DNA of 46,213 nucleotides from Planctomycetota bacterium (GCA_019636245.1 JAHBXX010000035.1:1-46213), one strand, 5' to 3'; shown: positions 33,830-44,714, numbered from the stretch's first letter. A program made the numbers and translations. The notes: a model not told the origin generated them from the letters alone.

Positions 33830-34942
33830 TCAACCGCGCCGCTGGCCCTTCGGCGGCAGGCCGCAGGCGGCGTCCTTCCGCGCACCGCGCGCGTCGGCGA
33901 GGATGCGCTCGGCGAGGCGGTCGGCGGCGTCGCTCGGCGGGATGCGCTCCTCCCGGGCGATCGTCCACAGTTCCTTCAAGGCCTGCGGGATGCGCTCGAT
34001 CTTCGTCAGCGAGACCTTCTCGTCGTAGCCGCCGGGGTGGAACTCGACCGAGACGTTGATGATGCCGCCGGCGTTGATCACGTAGTCCGGCGCGTAGAGC
34101 ACGTTGCGGTCGGCGAGCGCCTTGCCGTGCCGCGGCTCGAGCAGCAGGTTGTTGGCCGCGCCGGCGACGATCGGCGTGCGCAGGCGCGGGATGGTGTCGT
34201 CGTTCAGCACCGCGCCGAGGGCGCACGGCGCGAACACGTCGCACGGCATCGTCAGGATCTCGGCCTCCGGCACCGGCACCAGCCCGATCTCCCGCTGCAG
34301 CTGCTGCAGGCGCTCGGCGTTGCGGTCGGCGCCGTAGACCGTGGCCCCGGCCTCGACGAGGCGCTTCGCCAGCGCCGAACCGACGGCGCCGACGCCCTGG
34401 ATCGCCACCTTGCGGCCCTTGCACGCGTCGTCGCCGAACACCCAGCCGAGCGCCGCGCGCACGCCGAGGAAGACGCCGTAGGCGGTGTACGGCGACGGGT
34501 TGCCGCTGCCGCCGTCCTTGCGCTCGAGGCCGGTCACGTGCTTGGTCGCCCGGCGGATGATCTCGAGGTCGGCGACCGACGTGTTGACGTCCTCGGCGGT
34601 GATGTACTTGCCGCCCAGCGAGTCGACCAGCCGGCCCATCGCCAGGTAGAGCGCCTCCGACTTCACCTTCGCCGGGTCGCCGAGGATCACCGCCTTGCCG
34701 CCGCCGAGTCCCGTCTTCGCCACCGCCGACTTGAAGGTCATGCCGCGGGCCAGCCGCTTGACGTCGAACAGGGCCTCGTCCTCGGACGCATACGGCCACA
34801 TGCGCAGGCCGCCCAATGCCGGGCCCAGGGTCGTGTCGTGCACGGCGATGATCGCGTGCAGGCCGCTCGCGGGGTCGACGCCGCGCACGACGCGCTCGTA
34901 GCCGGCGACGGGGAGATCGGTGATCTGGAGGGTGCTGGTCAC
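33830..34942 (-). CDS. Leu/Glu/Phe/Val dehydrogenase family amino-acid dehydrogenase (leucine dehydrogenase-like)
   Basis: A 370-residue NAD-dependent oxidative deaminase of branched-chain or hydrophobic amino acids. The substrate/catalytic region is seen in GLRMWPYASEDEALFDVKRL and TGLGGGKAVILGDP (catalytic Lys83). EDVNTSVADLEII and the Rossmann motif GVGAVGSALAKRL follow, then APCALGAVLNDDTI and VAGAANN. The length and GGGKAVI motif favour leucine dehydrogenase over glutamate dehydrogenase. GTG start at 34942 with no evident Shine-Dalgarno. It lies 121 bases downstream of the ChaN-PDZ gene on the same strand. Confidence 0.88.
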   Translation of the reverse strand: MTSTLQITDLPVAGYERVVRGVDPASGLHAIIAVHDTTLGPALGGLRMWPYASEDEALFDVKRLARGMTFKSAVAKTGLGGGKAVILGDPAKVKSEALYLAMGRLVDSLGGKYITAEDVNTSVADLEIIRRATKHVTGLERKDGGSGNPSPYTAYGVFLGVRAALGWVFGDDACKGRKVAIQGVGAVGSALAKRLVEAGATVYGADRNAERLQQLQREIGLVPVPEAEILTMPCDVFAPCALGAVLNDDTIPRLRTPIVAGAANNLLLEPRHGKALADRNVLYAPDYVINAGGIINVSVEFHPGGYDEKVSLTKIERIPQALKELWTIAREERIPPSDAADRLAERILADARGARKDAACGLPPKGQRRG

Positions 34943-35034
34943 GGGTTCTCGGGGCTGGGCCCGGCAGAAAGGGGCGAGCAGGATAGCGGCTCGGCGCGCC
35001 GGCGCCAGCCAGGGACCGGGCCCAGGGCGGCGCC

Positions 35035-35064
35035 GGCGGCCCGGCGGCCCGGCGGCCGGCGGCC
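35035..35064. repeat. Short tandem repeat GGCGGCC(C) x 4
   Basis: Four copies, two of 8 bases and two of 7 bases, ending in the stop codon of the ChaN-PDZ gene. It may vary by slippage. No function is apparent. Confidence 0.6.
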
Positions 35065-36278
35065 TAGCGCGAACGGGCGGCGACCTTGATCTGCAGGTCG
35101 ACCTCGGCGTCGTCGCGGCGGATCCGCACGGTGATCGTCCGGCCGATGGTCTGCTCGTCCAGCACCTCGGTGTAGGCGTGCACGTCGCTCACCCGGACCC
35201 CGGCGAGCGCCACGACGTAGTCGCCGGGTTCGATGCCGGCGAGATCGGCCGACCCGCCCGGGCGAACCTGGGCCACCAGCACGCCGAGCCCGCTGGCGTC
35301 CTGGTAGTCCGGCATCAGCCCGAGCGCAGGCCGCTGGCCCTCGGGGTTGGTCGGTGGCGCGGGGCTCGGCGCGGCCGGCGCCGGCGCCGGGGCCGGGGCC
35401 GGCGCGACCATCGTCGACTCCCGGCCGCGGCCCTGGGCGACCACCACGAGGTCGGCGACGTCGGCCGGCAACGCGTAGACGCCGGCGCCGAGGTCGGGCA
35501 CCAGTTCGCTCGACAGCACCCGGACGTCGAGCTCGGGCATGCGGGCGAGCAGGCGGGCTATGACGCCGCGGCGGTGGTCGCTGTGGCCGCGGCCGCAGAT
35601 CAGCACGCACAGCGGCCGGTCGCCAGCGGCATGCCGCGCCCGCAGGTGGTCGGCCACCGTCTCCGCCATGGTGTCGTCGCGCAGGCACTGCGCCTGGTAG
35701 AGGAACGCCAGCGAACCGCCGTGCGCGTGCGCGCCGCCGTCGTCGCGCATCGCCGCCGCGAAGGCCTGGAAGTACTCGTCCTCCGGCGCCGAGGTCTCGC
35801 GGGCCACGAACTTCTCGCCGGCCACGCTGGCGGCGCCGTCGCGCGCGGCGCGGGCGACCAGCGCCTGCGGCGCGTTGGCGGCCAGCACCAGGAGCCCGTT
35901 CGCCTTCGCGTACTCCACCACCGGACGGTAGTCGGTGTCGTAGCGCGGCCAGACCCGCGCCTCGCGCCGGAACACGTCCTCGCCGCTCATGCCGGTCAGG
36001 TACTGCAGCAGCGCCGTCTGCACGTCGCGGTCGAACATCTCCATCGCCACGACCAGGTTGTCGCGCTGCTCGTGCAGGGCGCGCAGCAGCGCGAAGTGCA
36101 GCTCGTGCACGGCCGGGGTGGCGTGCAGTTCGCCGAGCACGACCACGTCGGCCGCGGCGAGCCGCCGCGCCGCCTCGGGCACCGAGATCACGGTGTCGCT
36201 GCTGGTGACGACCAGGCGCGCGGGCGTGGCGCAGGCCGCGGCGAACGGCAGCAGGGACAGGAGCGGCAGGAAGCGCAT
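35064..36278 (-). CDS. ChaN-like lipoprotein fused to a C-terminal PDZ domain
   Basis: A 404-residue exported protein. The signal ends in a lipobox-like AAAC (Cys16). The ChaN (haem-binding uptake, Tiki-fold) domain spans about 25-275: VVVLGELHATPAVHELH carries the GE..H motif, MEMFDR and VLICGRGHSDH supply further polar residues of the site. An Ala-Pro repeat linker (about 290-312, APAPAPAPAP) joins a PDZ domain (about 325-400) containing DASGLGVLVAQVRPGGSADLAGIEPGD and the ligand-loop. The ATG at 36278 is the first giving the signal peptide; the open frame upstream is antisense to the exonuclease gene. ChaN is linked to iron-regulated haem uptake, but no iron genes are nearby. The PDZ suggests peptide binding at the envelope. 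Confidence 0.85.
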   Translation of the reverse strand: MRFLPLLSLLPFAAACATPARLVVTSSDTVISVPEAARRLAAADVVVLGELHATPAVHELHFALLRALHEQRDNLVVAMEMFDRDVQTALLQYLTGMSGEDVFRREARVWPRYDTDYRPVVEYAKANGLLVLAANAPQALVARAARDGAASVAGEKFVARETSAPEDEYFQAFAAAMRDDGGAHAHGGSLAFLYQAQCLRDDTMAETVADHLRARHAAGDRPLCVLICGRGHSDHRRGVIARLLARMPELDVRVLSSELVPDLGAGVYALPADVADLVVVAQGRGRESTMVAPAPAPAPAPAAPSPAPPTNPEGQRPALGLMPDYQDASGLGVLVAQVRPGGSADLAGIEPGDYVVALAGVRVSDVHAYTEVLDEQTIGRTITVRIRRDDAEVDLQIKVAARSR

Positions 36279-36422
36279 GCGCGCATCAGAACGCCGCCGC
36301 CGGGGGCCGGCAAGCGGACGCCCGCATCGCCGGCGCGCCGGTTTCGCGGTTGCCGCCTTCCGCGGCGACCGGCGCGCGCTTGAATGCGGCGCCACCGCCC
36401 GCGCGGCCTGGGCCTCGGCGGC

Positions 36423-37204
36423 ATGAAGCTCACCACCTGGAACGTCAACGGGCTGCGCGCGCGGCTCACCCACGTCGTCGACTTCCTGCGCGACGAGGCG
36501 CCGGACGTTCTCTGCCTGCAGGAGACCAAGGTGCAGGACGAGCTGTTCCCGCGCGAGGTGCTCGAGGACCAGGGCTACGACGTCGAGTTCTTCGGCCAGA
36601 AGGCCTACAACGGCGTCGCGATCCTGTCGCGGCACCGGCTCACCGACGTCGTGCGCGGCCTGCCCGACGACGGCCCGGACGCCGAGCGGCGCGTGCTCGC
36701 CGCCACCACCGGCGGCCTGCGCGTGGTCGACCTCTACGTGCCGAACGGCCAGGAACCCGGCACCGACAAGTACCGCTTCAAGCTGGACTGGTTCCGTCGC
36801 CTGCGCGCGTTCCTCGACGCGCACTACTCGGCGGCCGAACCGATCGCGGTCGTCGGCGACTTCAACGTCACGTTCGACGACCGCGACGTGCACGACCCGG
36901 CGTGGTGGCACGAGAAGATCCTCTGCTCGACGCCGGAACGGCAGGCGCTGCGGCACCTGCTCGCGTTCGGCCTCGACGACGCGCTGCGGCGCCACCATGC
37001 GGCGGGCGGCATCTACACCTGGTGGCACTACACCGCCGGCGCGGCCTTCAAGGACGACGGGCTGCGCATCGACCACGTGCTGCTGTCGCCGCCCGCCGCG
37101 CGGCGGTGCAAGGACGTGGTCGTGCACAAGCACCTGCGCCAACGCCCGAGCCCGAGCGACCACGTGCCGGTGACGGCGATCCTCGACGACGGCGGGCCCG
37201 CCGG

Positions 37205-37208
<4 letters not shown>
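36423..37208 (+). CDS. xth: Exodeoxyribonuclease III / AP endonuclease
   Basis: Base-excision-repair nuclease of 261 residues that nicks at abasic sites and trims 3' ends. The exonuclease-endonuclease-phosphatase fold is complete: KLTTWNVNGLRAR, the metal-binding Glu in LCLQETK, VDLYVPNG, GDFNVTFDDRD, the IYTWW segment, LRIDHVLLS and the catalytic PSDHVPV. The ATG at 36423 starts the conserved region at residue 2. It is divergent from the ChaN-PDZ gene (144-base gap) and its stop overlaps the ABC ATPase start (ATGA), although the functions look unrelated. Confidence 0.94.
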
Positions 37209-37949
<741 letters not shown>

Positions 37950-37969
<20 letters not shown>

Positions 37970-39590
37970 CCTGCAGGCGTTGGCGAACCTGCCGGCGACC
38001 GCCGCCGGCCGGCGGCTCGTGTTCGGCACGCTGCTGGGCCTGGGCCTGCTGGCCCTGATGTGGTGGTCGGCGGCGATGGCCGTGCACCGCGAGCCGCAGG
38101 CGCTGGCGCTGCTGCACGCGTCGACCCATGGCCGGTCGCTGCACGGCCTGCTCGGCACCGGCCTGCTGCCCTGCCCGATCGCCGCCACCTGGCTCGGTCT
38201 GTCGCTGGCGCAGCGGCAGCTGTTCGAGGCGCCGGAGCTGCTGCTGTGGCGGACGGCGCCGACGGCCGGCCTGCGGGCGCCGCTGCAGGTGCTGCTGCGG
38301 GCGGCCTTCCTGACGCTGCTCTGGGCGGCGGCGCTGGCGCTGCCGTTCCTCGCCGCGCAGCTGCTCGCCGCGCCGGCGGGCCCGTTGGCGTGGCTGCTGC
38401 TGCCCGTGGCCGTGGTCGGCTGCACGGTGCCGCTGCTGGCGGCGCTGCTGGCGGTGCACATCGTGCTGGTGCGCTTCTTCGCCGGCCGCGTGCTGCGCCT
38501 CGTGCTGGCGGTGCTGGCCGCGCTCGCCTCGGTCGGCTTCTCGACCTGGCTGCTGCTCGGGCTGTTCGCGCCCGGGCCGGCGACTCCGGTCGACGTCGGC
38601 GCCAGCGCCGACCGGGCGCAGCGGCTGCCGTGGACGATCGACACCGCGGCGACGCTGCTCGCCGGCGCAGCCGAGGGCCGGCTCGACGGGGCGGCGCTGG
38701 GCACGCTGCTCGGCTGGCTGGGGCTGGCGCTGCTGCTGTTCGCCGGCGCGGCCTGCCTGCACCCGCGCGCGGTCGAACGCCACCTCGAGGCGCAGGCGCC
38801 GCTGCTGCGCGCCCGGCGCGGCCCCTGGCCGGGCGGCATCACGGCGGTGATCTGGCGCAAGGAGTTCGCGCAGGTGCTGCAGCAGCCGGGGGCGCTGATC
38901 GGCTTCCTGGTGTTCGCGGTGCTGGTGTTCGCGCTGGCCCGCGAACGGGTGCTGGTCGACGGCCTGCTGCGCGACCGCCGGCTGCCGCGCGACCTGGCCC
39001 ATCTGGCGGCGATGTCGGTGCAGTGGTTCCTCGCCGTGCTGCTGGTGCTCTACGCGCACATGGGCCGGCTCGTGCTCTGGGACGGCGCCCAGTGGTCGCT
39101 CTACCGCAGCGCGCCGGCGGCACCGCTGTCGATCCTGCGCGGCAAGCTCGTCGCGGTGGCGGCGTTCCTGCTGTGGCCGCTGCTGTTGGTCGCCCTGGCC
39201 GGCGCACAGGCCTTCGGCGCCGGCGCCGCCGCGGTGCTCGCGTTCGCCGGCGTCGCCGCCGGCGGCACGCTGGCGGCCCTGGGCGTGCTCGCGGTCGTCG
39301 GCACGTCGCCACGGCTGATGCGGCCGGACGACGGCGCCATGGCCCAGGGCGGGCGCAGCTTCCTGGCCGCGCTGCTGCTCGTGGTGCTGTTCCAGCTGGC
39401 GCTGGCGCCGGCGATGTTCGCCTGGCTGCGGCTGCTGCAGCACCTGCGCCGGCACCGCCTCGCCGCCGACGAGGTCCTTGCGCTGCTGCCCTGGGTGGTC
39501 GGCGCTGCGCTGGCCTGGGGCGTCGTCGTCGCCGCGCTCGGCATCGCGCTCGGCGCGCGCAACTTCCGGCGCCTGTCGGCGGCCACCTGA
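37950..39590 (+). CDS. ABC-2 type transporter permease
   Basis: A 546-residue polytopic inner-membrane protein with about 12 hydrophobic segments, larger than usual ABC-2 permeases and probably an internal duplication of a six-TM unit. The central cytoplasmic segment (about 270-300, VIWRKEFAQVLQQPGALIG) looks like the start of the second half, and the first half starts with a comparable LRADLQALANLPATAAGRRL. Start ATG at 37950, 20 bases before the ATPase stop, so translation is coupled. It partners the preceding ATPase. The gene converges with the GNAT gene, leaving 13 bases. Confidence 0.85.
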
Positions 39591-39603
39591 CCGCGCCGGC
39601 GCT

Positions 39604-40086
39604 TCAGCCGGCGGCGATGCGGCGCAGCGCCTCGCCCTCGAGGCGGCAGATCCGCCAGTCGGCCAGGAGCCGGGCCCCTTGCCGCTGGTAGAAGCCGATC
39701 GCCGGCGCGTTCCAGTCGAGCACGCTCCAATCCAGCCGTGGGCAGCCGCGCGCGACCGCCTCCGCCGCCACCGCCCGCAGCAGCGCGAGGCCGATGCCGC
39801 GCCCGCGCCATTCGGGCAGCACGAACAGGTCCTCGAGGTAGAGGCAGGGCTGGGTGCGGAACGTCGAGTAGCTGGCGAAGAACAGCGCGAAGCCGACCGG
39901 ACCGCCATCGGCCTCGGCGAGCAGCGCGCTGCACGCCGGCCGCGGCCCCGCGAGGTGGCCGCGCAGCCGCGCCTCGTCGAGGTCGAGCTGGTCCTCGAGC
40001 CGCTCGTAGCGCGCCAGTTCGCGGATGAAGCGGGCGATCTGCGGGGCGTCGTCGGGCCCGGCCGGCCGCACGACGGCGGCCGCCAT
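39604..40086 (-). CDS. GNAT-family N-acetyltransferase (diamine acetyltransferase-like)
   Basis: A 160-residue acetyl-CoA-dependent transferase. VVRPAGPDDAPQIARFIREL begins the GNAT fold, CLYLEDLFVLPEWRGRGIGLALL carries the acetyl-CoA pyrophosphate loop (RGRGIG), and LDWSVLDWNAPAIGFYQRQGA forms the C-terminal motif. The LEDLFV...RGxGIG and DWN...FYxxxGA arrangement is that of spermidine/spermine N1-acetyltransferase-like proteins, so a polyamine substrate is plausible but not shown. ATG at 40086, 14 bases downstream of infA on the same strand. Confidence 0.88.
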   Translation of the reverse strand: MAAAVVRPAGPDDAPQIARFIRELARYERLEDQLDLDEARLRGHLAGPRPACSALLAEADGGPVGFALFFASYSTFRTQPCLYLEDLFVLPEWRGRGIGLALLRAVAAEAVARGCPRLDWSVLDWNAPAIGFYQRQGARLLADWRICRLEGEALRRIAAG

Positions 40087-40100
40087 GCCGCCGGGGCCGC

Positions 40101-40316
<216 letters not shown>

Positions 40317-40476
40317 ACTCACTCTTCGATCTTTCCGTTCGGGCGGCCGCCGTGGCCTGGGAAAGGGGCGGGATCCTAGGCGCGCGGGCGTCGGCTGACA
40401 AGCGCGGCCTGGCGCCGCCCCGCTGCCGGCCGCAGATCGGCTTGCCTCGCCCCCCGCCGCCGCGTCTGCTGGTGCG

Positions 40477-41625
40477 GTGAAGTTCCCACGCCGACTCGTG
40501 GCGGCCCTGGCGGTGCTCGGGCTGGCCACGGCGGGGATCCGGCTCGCGCTGCGCCGCGAACCGCCGGCGGTGCTGGTGCACACGGTCGTGCGCGGGCCCG
40601 TCGAGGCCACGGTCGCCAACACCCGCGCCGGCACCGTCAACGCACGCCGGCGGGCGAAGCTGGCGCCCGGCCAGGGCGGTCAGGTGGCCGCCCTGCACGT
40701 GCGGGCGGGCGACCGCGTCGTCCAGGGCCAGGTGCTGATCGAGCTGTGGAACGCCGACCTGCGCGCCCAGCGCGCCCTGGCGGAGAGCGAGGTGCAGCGC
40801 GCGAACGCGGTGGCCGAGGAGGCGCAGCTGCGGGCGGAACTGGCCGACCGCGAGGCCGAACGGCAACGGCAGCTGCTCGCCGAGCAGATCTCGACCGGCG
40901 AGCGCGTCGACCGCGCCGACAGCGAGGCCCGGGCCGCGCGCGCCGCGCAGCGCGCGGCGGCCGCGCAGGCGCTGGTCGGCCGGCGCCAGATCGAGGTCGT
41001 GGACGCCCAGCTCGAACGCACTCTGGTGCGCGCGCCGTTCGACGGCATCGTCGCCGAGGTCAACGGCGAGGTCGGCGAGTTCGTGACGCCGTCCCCGGTC
41101 GGCATCCCGACGCCGCCGGCGGTCGACCTGATCGACGACGGCGCACCCTACGTGACGGCGCCGATCGACGAGGTCGACGCGGCGCTCGTCCGGGTCGGCA
41201 TGCCGGTGCGCGTGCTGCTCGATGCGTTCGCCGCCCGCGCCTTCGCCGGCCGCGTGCGGCGCATCGCGCCCTACGTGCTCGACCGCGAGAAGCAGGCCCG
41301 CACCGTCGACGTCGAGGTCGAGTTCGTCGGGCCGGCGCCGGACGTCGCGCTGCTGGCCGGCTACTCGGCCGACGTCGAGATCGTGCTGCAGCAGCGGGAC
41401 CACGCCGTGCGCGTGCCGACCGAGGCGGTGCGCGATGGCACCGTGTTCGTGCGCGGCGGCGACGGCCGGCTGTCGCTGCGGCGGGTCGGACCCGGTCTCG
41501 CGAACTGGCGCTTCACGGAGATCGCCAGCGGCCTCGAGCCCGGCGAAGTCGTGGTGCTGTCGCGCGACCGCGACGGCGTCGCCGACGGCGCCGTGGTCGC
41601 GATCGAACCCGCAGGCGCGCCGTGA
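40477..41625 (+). CDS. Efflux periplasmic adaptor (MacA/HlyD-like membrane fusion protein)
   Basis: A 382-residue protein with one N-terminal TM (about 7-25, [19 protein letters not shown]), then a lipoyl/barrel-sandwich half ([13 protein letters not shown], then [19 protein letters not shown]). A long Ala/Glu/Arg-rich coiled-coil hairpin (about 100-180) follows, then the second lipoyl half ([19 protein letters not shown]) and beta-barrel and membrane-proximal domains. It would link an inner-membrane ABC pump to an outer-membrane duct. GTG start at 40477. It heads a four-gene operon, and its stop overlaps the start of the ATPase gene. Confidence 0.9.
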   Translation: MKFPRRLVAALAVLGLATAGIRLALRREPPAVLVHTVVRGPVEATVANTRAGTVNARRRAKLAPGQGGQVAALHVRAGDRVVQGQVLIELWNADLRAQRALAESEVQRANAVAEEAQLRAELADREAERQRQLLAEQISTGERVDRADSEARAARAAQRAAAAQALVGRRQIEVVDAQLERTLVRAPFDGIVAEVNGEVGEFVTPSPVGIPTPPAVDLIDDGAPYVTAPIDEVDAALVRVGMPVRVLLDAFAARAFAGRVRRIAPYVLDREKQARTVDVEVEFVGPAPDVALLAGYSADVEIVLQQRDHAVRVPTEAVRDGTVFVRGGDGRLSLRRVGPGLANWRFTEIASGLEPGEVVVLSRDRDGVADGAVVAIEPAGAP

Positions 41626-42320
41626 TCGAGCTGCAGGGCGTGCAGCGCGTCTTCCGCGTCGGCGACCAGGAGGTGCACGCGTTGCGCGACGTGGACCTCT
41701 CGATCGCACGTGGTGAATACCTGTCGCTGATGGGCCCGTCGGGTTCCGGCAAGTCGACCCTGCTGCACGTGCTCGGCCTGCTCGATCGTCCGACCGCCGG
41801 GCGCTACCGCCTGCTCGGCCGCGACGTCGGCGAGCTCGACGATCGGGCGCTGGCGCGGACGCGGCGGCAGTGCATCGGCTTCGTGTTCCAGTCGTTCCAC
41901 CTGGTGCCGCGCCTGACGACGGCGCAGAACGTCGCGCTGCCGTTGCTCCTGGCCGAGGTGCCGCGCGCGGAACGCCAGCAACGCGTGCGCGAGGCGCTGG
42001 CAGCCTTCGGTCTCGGGCACCGCGCCGACCACCGGCCGGACGAGCTGTCCGGCGGCCAACGGCAGCGCGCGGCGATCGCCCGGGCGACGATCTCGCGCCC
42101 GCAGCTGCTGCTGGCCGACGAACCGACCGGCAACCTCGACCGCAGCGCCGGCCAGGAGATCGTGCGCGAGCTGGAGCGGTTGCACGACGATGGCCTGACG
42201 CTGGTCGTCGTCACGCACGACCCGGACCTCGGCCGCCGGGCGCACCGCAGGCTGCGCATGGACGACGGCCGCATCGTCGCCGACGTGCGCGAGGCGGGAG
42301 CCGGCGATGCGGTTCGCTGA
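41622..42320 (+). CDS. MacB/LolD-type ABC transporter ATPase
   Basis: A 232-residue ATPase with Walker A GPSGSGKST, Q-loop FVFQSFHLVPRLTT, signature LSGGQRQRAAIAR, Walker B LLLADEPTGNLD and the switch His in VVTHD. The RRQCIGFVFQSFHLVPRLT segment and NLD end of Walker B mark the MacB/LolD/FtsE class that works with mechanotransmission permeases. GTG start at 41622 overlapping the adaptor stop (GTGA), and the stop region overlaps the first permease by 14 bases. Confidence 0.94.
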   Translation: MIELQGVQRVFRVGDQEVHALRDVDLSIARGEYLSLMGPSGSGKSTLLHVLGLLDRPTAGRYRLLGRDVGELDDRALARTRRQCIGFVFQSFHLVPRLTTAQNVALPLLLAEVPRAERQQRVREALAAFGLGHRADHRPDELSGGQRQRAAIARATISRPQLLLADEPTGNLDRSAGQEIVRELERLHDDGLTLVVVTHDPDLGRRAHRRLRMDDGRIVADVREAGAGDAVR

Positions 42321-43512
42321 GCAGTTCCTGTTCGCGGCGCAGAGCCTGCGCGCGGCCCGCGTGCGCACGCTGCTCATCCTGCTGGCGGTGGCGATCGGCA
42401 CCGCCGGCGTCGTGCTGCTGGTCTGGCTCGGCGAATCGGGCCGGCGCTACGTCGCCGACCAGTTCGCCGCGCTCGGCACCAACCTGGTGATCGTGCTGCC
42501 CGGTCGCACCGAGACCAAGGGGGGCGCGCCGCCGCTGCTCGGCGAGACGGCGCGCGACCTGACGCTCGACGACGCGCTGGCGCTGCAGCGCAGCGACGCC
42601 GTGCGGCGCGTGGCGCCGATCGTGGCCGGCAGCATCACCGTCACCCGCGGCAACCGGGCGCGCGAGGCGACGGTGCTCGGCTCGACTGCCGACCTGCTGC
42701 CGGTGCGCCGATTCGAGCTCGCGGCCGGGACGTTCCTGCCGCGCGGCGATCCGCGGCGCGCCGGCGCCGAGTGCGTGCTGGGCCGGACCCTGCAGCGGGA
42801 GCTGTTCGCCGGCGCCGGCGCGCTCGGCGAATGGGTTCGCCTCGGCGACCGCCGGTTCCGCGTCACCGGCATCCTGGCGTCGACGGGGCGATCGCTCGGC
42901 ACCGACCTCGACGAAGCGGTGGTGATCCCGGTCGCCGCCGCCCAGGCCCTGTTCGACACCGAGGGTCTGTTCCGCGTGCTGATCGAGGCCACCGATCGCG
43001 GCGCCGTGCCGCGCGCCTGCCGCGATGTCGAGCGCATCCTGCGCCAGCGCCGCGAAGGCGAGCTCGACGTCACGGTGATCACCCAGGAAGCCGTGCTGGC
43101 GACCTTCGACGGCATCCTGCGCACGCTGACGTTCGCGATCGCCGGCATCGCCGCGATCAGCCTGGTCGTCGCCGGCATCCTGATCATGAACGTGATGGTG
43201 ATCGCCGTGGCGCAGCGACGCACCGAGGTCGGCCTGCTGAAGGCGCTCGGCGCGGCGCCGGACTCGATCCGCAGCCTGTTCCTGTGGGAGGCGCTGCTCC
43301 TGGCGGTCGTCGGCGCCGGCGCCGGCATCACGATCGCCGAGGCCACGAGCCGCATCGCCGCCGCGTTCGTGCCGGCGCTCGGGGCCGGCACGCCGGGGTG
43401 GGCGGCAGTGGCGGCATTCGCCACCGCGCTGGCGATCGGCATCGCCTTCGGCACGGCGCCGGCGGCGCGCGCCGCGCGGCTCGACCCCGTGCTGGCCCTG
43501 GCGAGGCGCTGA
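42307..43512 (+). CDS. MacB-like ABC permease, first of two
   Basis: A 401-residue permease with the MacB plan. TM1 (about 20-42) is preceded by the RVRTLLILLAVAIG motif. A large periplasmic domain (about 45-275; TNLVIVLPGRTETKGG at its start) is followed by three TMs, including LIMNVMVIAVAQRRTEVGLLKALGA and the C-terminal PAARAARLDPVLAL signature. Together with the next gene it could form a heterodimer driven by the single ATPase. The ATG at 42307 lies inside the end of the ATPase gene. Confidence 0.9.
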   Translation: MRFAEQFLFAAQSLRAARVRTLLILLAVAIGTAGVVLLVWLGESGRRYVADQFAALGTNLVIVLPGRTETKGGAPPLLGETARDLTLDDALALQRSDAVRRVAPIVAGSITVTRGNRAREATVLGSTADLLPVRRFELAAGTFLPRGDPRRAGAECVLGRTLQRELFAGAGALGEWVRLGDRRFRVTGILASTGRSLGTDLDEAVVIPVAAAQALFDTEGLFRVLIEATDRGAVPRACRDVERILRQRREGELDVTVITQEAVLATFDGILRTLTFAIAGIAAISLVVAGILIMNVMVIAVAQRRTEVGLLKALGAAPDSIRSLFLWEALLLAVVGAGAGITIAEATSRIAAAFVPALGAGTPGWAAVAAFATALAIGIAFGTAPAARAARLDPVLALARR

Positions 43513-43514
43513 TC

Positions 43515-44714
43515 GTGCTGCCGGTCGACGTCCTGCAGCTGGCGACCGGCGCGGTGCGCGCGCAGCGGCAACGTTCGGCGCTGACGGCGCTCGGCATCGC
43601 CGTCGGCATCGCCGCCGTGGTGCTGCTGACCTCGCTCGGCACCGGGCTGCAGCGCTACGTGCTCGGCGAGTTCACCCAGTTCGGCACCAACCTGCTGCAG
43701 GTGACGCCGGGCCGGTCGCAGACGTTCGGCATGTCGGGCGCGATGCTGAACACGGTGCGGCCGCTGTCGCTGGCCGATGCCGAGGCGCTGCGACACCTGC
43801 CCGGCGTGCGCGGCGTGGTGCCGGTGATCGCCGGCAACGCGGCCGTCGAGCACGGCGGCCGCAGCCGCCGCACGGCGGTCTACGGCGTCTCCAGCCAGAT
43901 GCCCGCGGTCTGGCGGTTCGAGGTCGGCAGCGGCGCCTTCCTGCCCGACGAACACGCCGCCACCGCGCGCGCGTTCGCCGTGCTCGGCAGCCGCGTGCAG
44001 CGCGAGCTGTTCGGCGATCGCTCGCCGCTCGGCGAGATGGTGCGCATCGGCAGCGAGCGGTTCCGCGTCGTCGGCACGATGCGCGACAAGGGCCAGTTCC
44101 TCGGCATCGACCTCGACGACGCGGTCTACGTGCCGACCGCGCGGGCGATGGCGATGTTCGACCGCGAGGGCCTGATGGAGATCGACGTGCTGCTGGCCGA
44201 GACGGCCGCCACCGAGGCCGTGCGCGCCGACGTCGACCGTGTGTTGCGGTCGCGCCACGGGCGCGAGGACTACACGATCACGTCGCAGCAGCAGATGCTC
44301 GACGTGCTGGGCTCGGTGCTGTCGGTGCTGACGCTCGGCATCGCCGGCCTCGGCGGCATCTCGCTGCTGGTCGGCGGCGTCGGCATCCTGACCATCCTGA
44401 CGATCGGCGTCGGCGAACGCACCAACGAGATCGGTCTGCTGCGCGCCCTCGGGGCGACGCAGGGCGAGATCCTGCGGCTGTTCCTCGGCGAAGCGGCGGC
44501 GCTGGCGGCGCTCGGCGGCGCGCTCGGTCTGCTGCTCGGCGTCGGCGTCGCCTGGCTCCTGCACGCGCTGCTGCCGGCGCTGCCGGTGGCGACGACGATA
44601 CCGCACGTGCTGGGCGCCGAAGGCGTGGCGATCGCCATCGGCCTGCTCGCCGGCACGGCGCCGGCGCGCCGCGCCGCGCGACTCGACCCGATCGAGGCGC
44701 TGCGCGCCGAATGA
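43515..44714 (+). CDS. MacB-like ABC permease, second of two
   Basis: A 399-residue paralogue of the preceding permease with the same topology. TM1 is in SALTALGIAVGIAAVVLLTSL, the periplasmic domain starts FGTNLLQVTPGRSQTFG, and three C-terminal TMs include GERTNEIGLLRALGATQGEIL and end PARRAARLDPIEALRAE. GTG start at 43515, two bases after the previous stop. It is closer to textbook MacB (TPGR and GERTxEIGLxRALGA motifs) than the first copy, which suggests that the first copy has diverged. No TolC-like gene follows. Confidence 0.9.
   Translation: MLPVDVLQLATGAVRAQRQRSALTALGIAVGIAAVVLLTSLGTGLQRYVLGEFTQFGTNLLQVTPGRSQTFGMSGAMLNTVRPLSLADAEALRHLPGVRGVVPVIAGNAAVEHGGRSRRTAVYGVSSQMPAVWRFEVGSGAFLPDEHAATARAFAVLGSRVQRELFGDRSPLGEMVRIGSERFRVVGTMRDKGQFLGIDLDDAVYVPTARAMAMFDREGLMEIDVLLAETAATEAVRADVDRVLRSRHGREDYTITSQQQMLDVLGSVLSVLTLGIAGLGGISLLVGGVGILTILTIGVGERTNEIGLLRALGATQGEILRLFLGEAAALAALGGALGLLLGVGVAWLLHALLPALPVATTIPHVLGAEGVAIAIGLLAGTAPARRAARLDPIEALRAE

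Noticed and set aside
35064..37163. Minus-strand frame of 699 codons ending in ChaN-PDZ
   Set aside because: The first 295 codons are antisense to exonuclease III; the lipoprotein signal at 36278 marks the true start.
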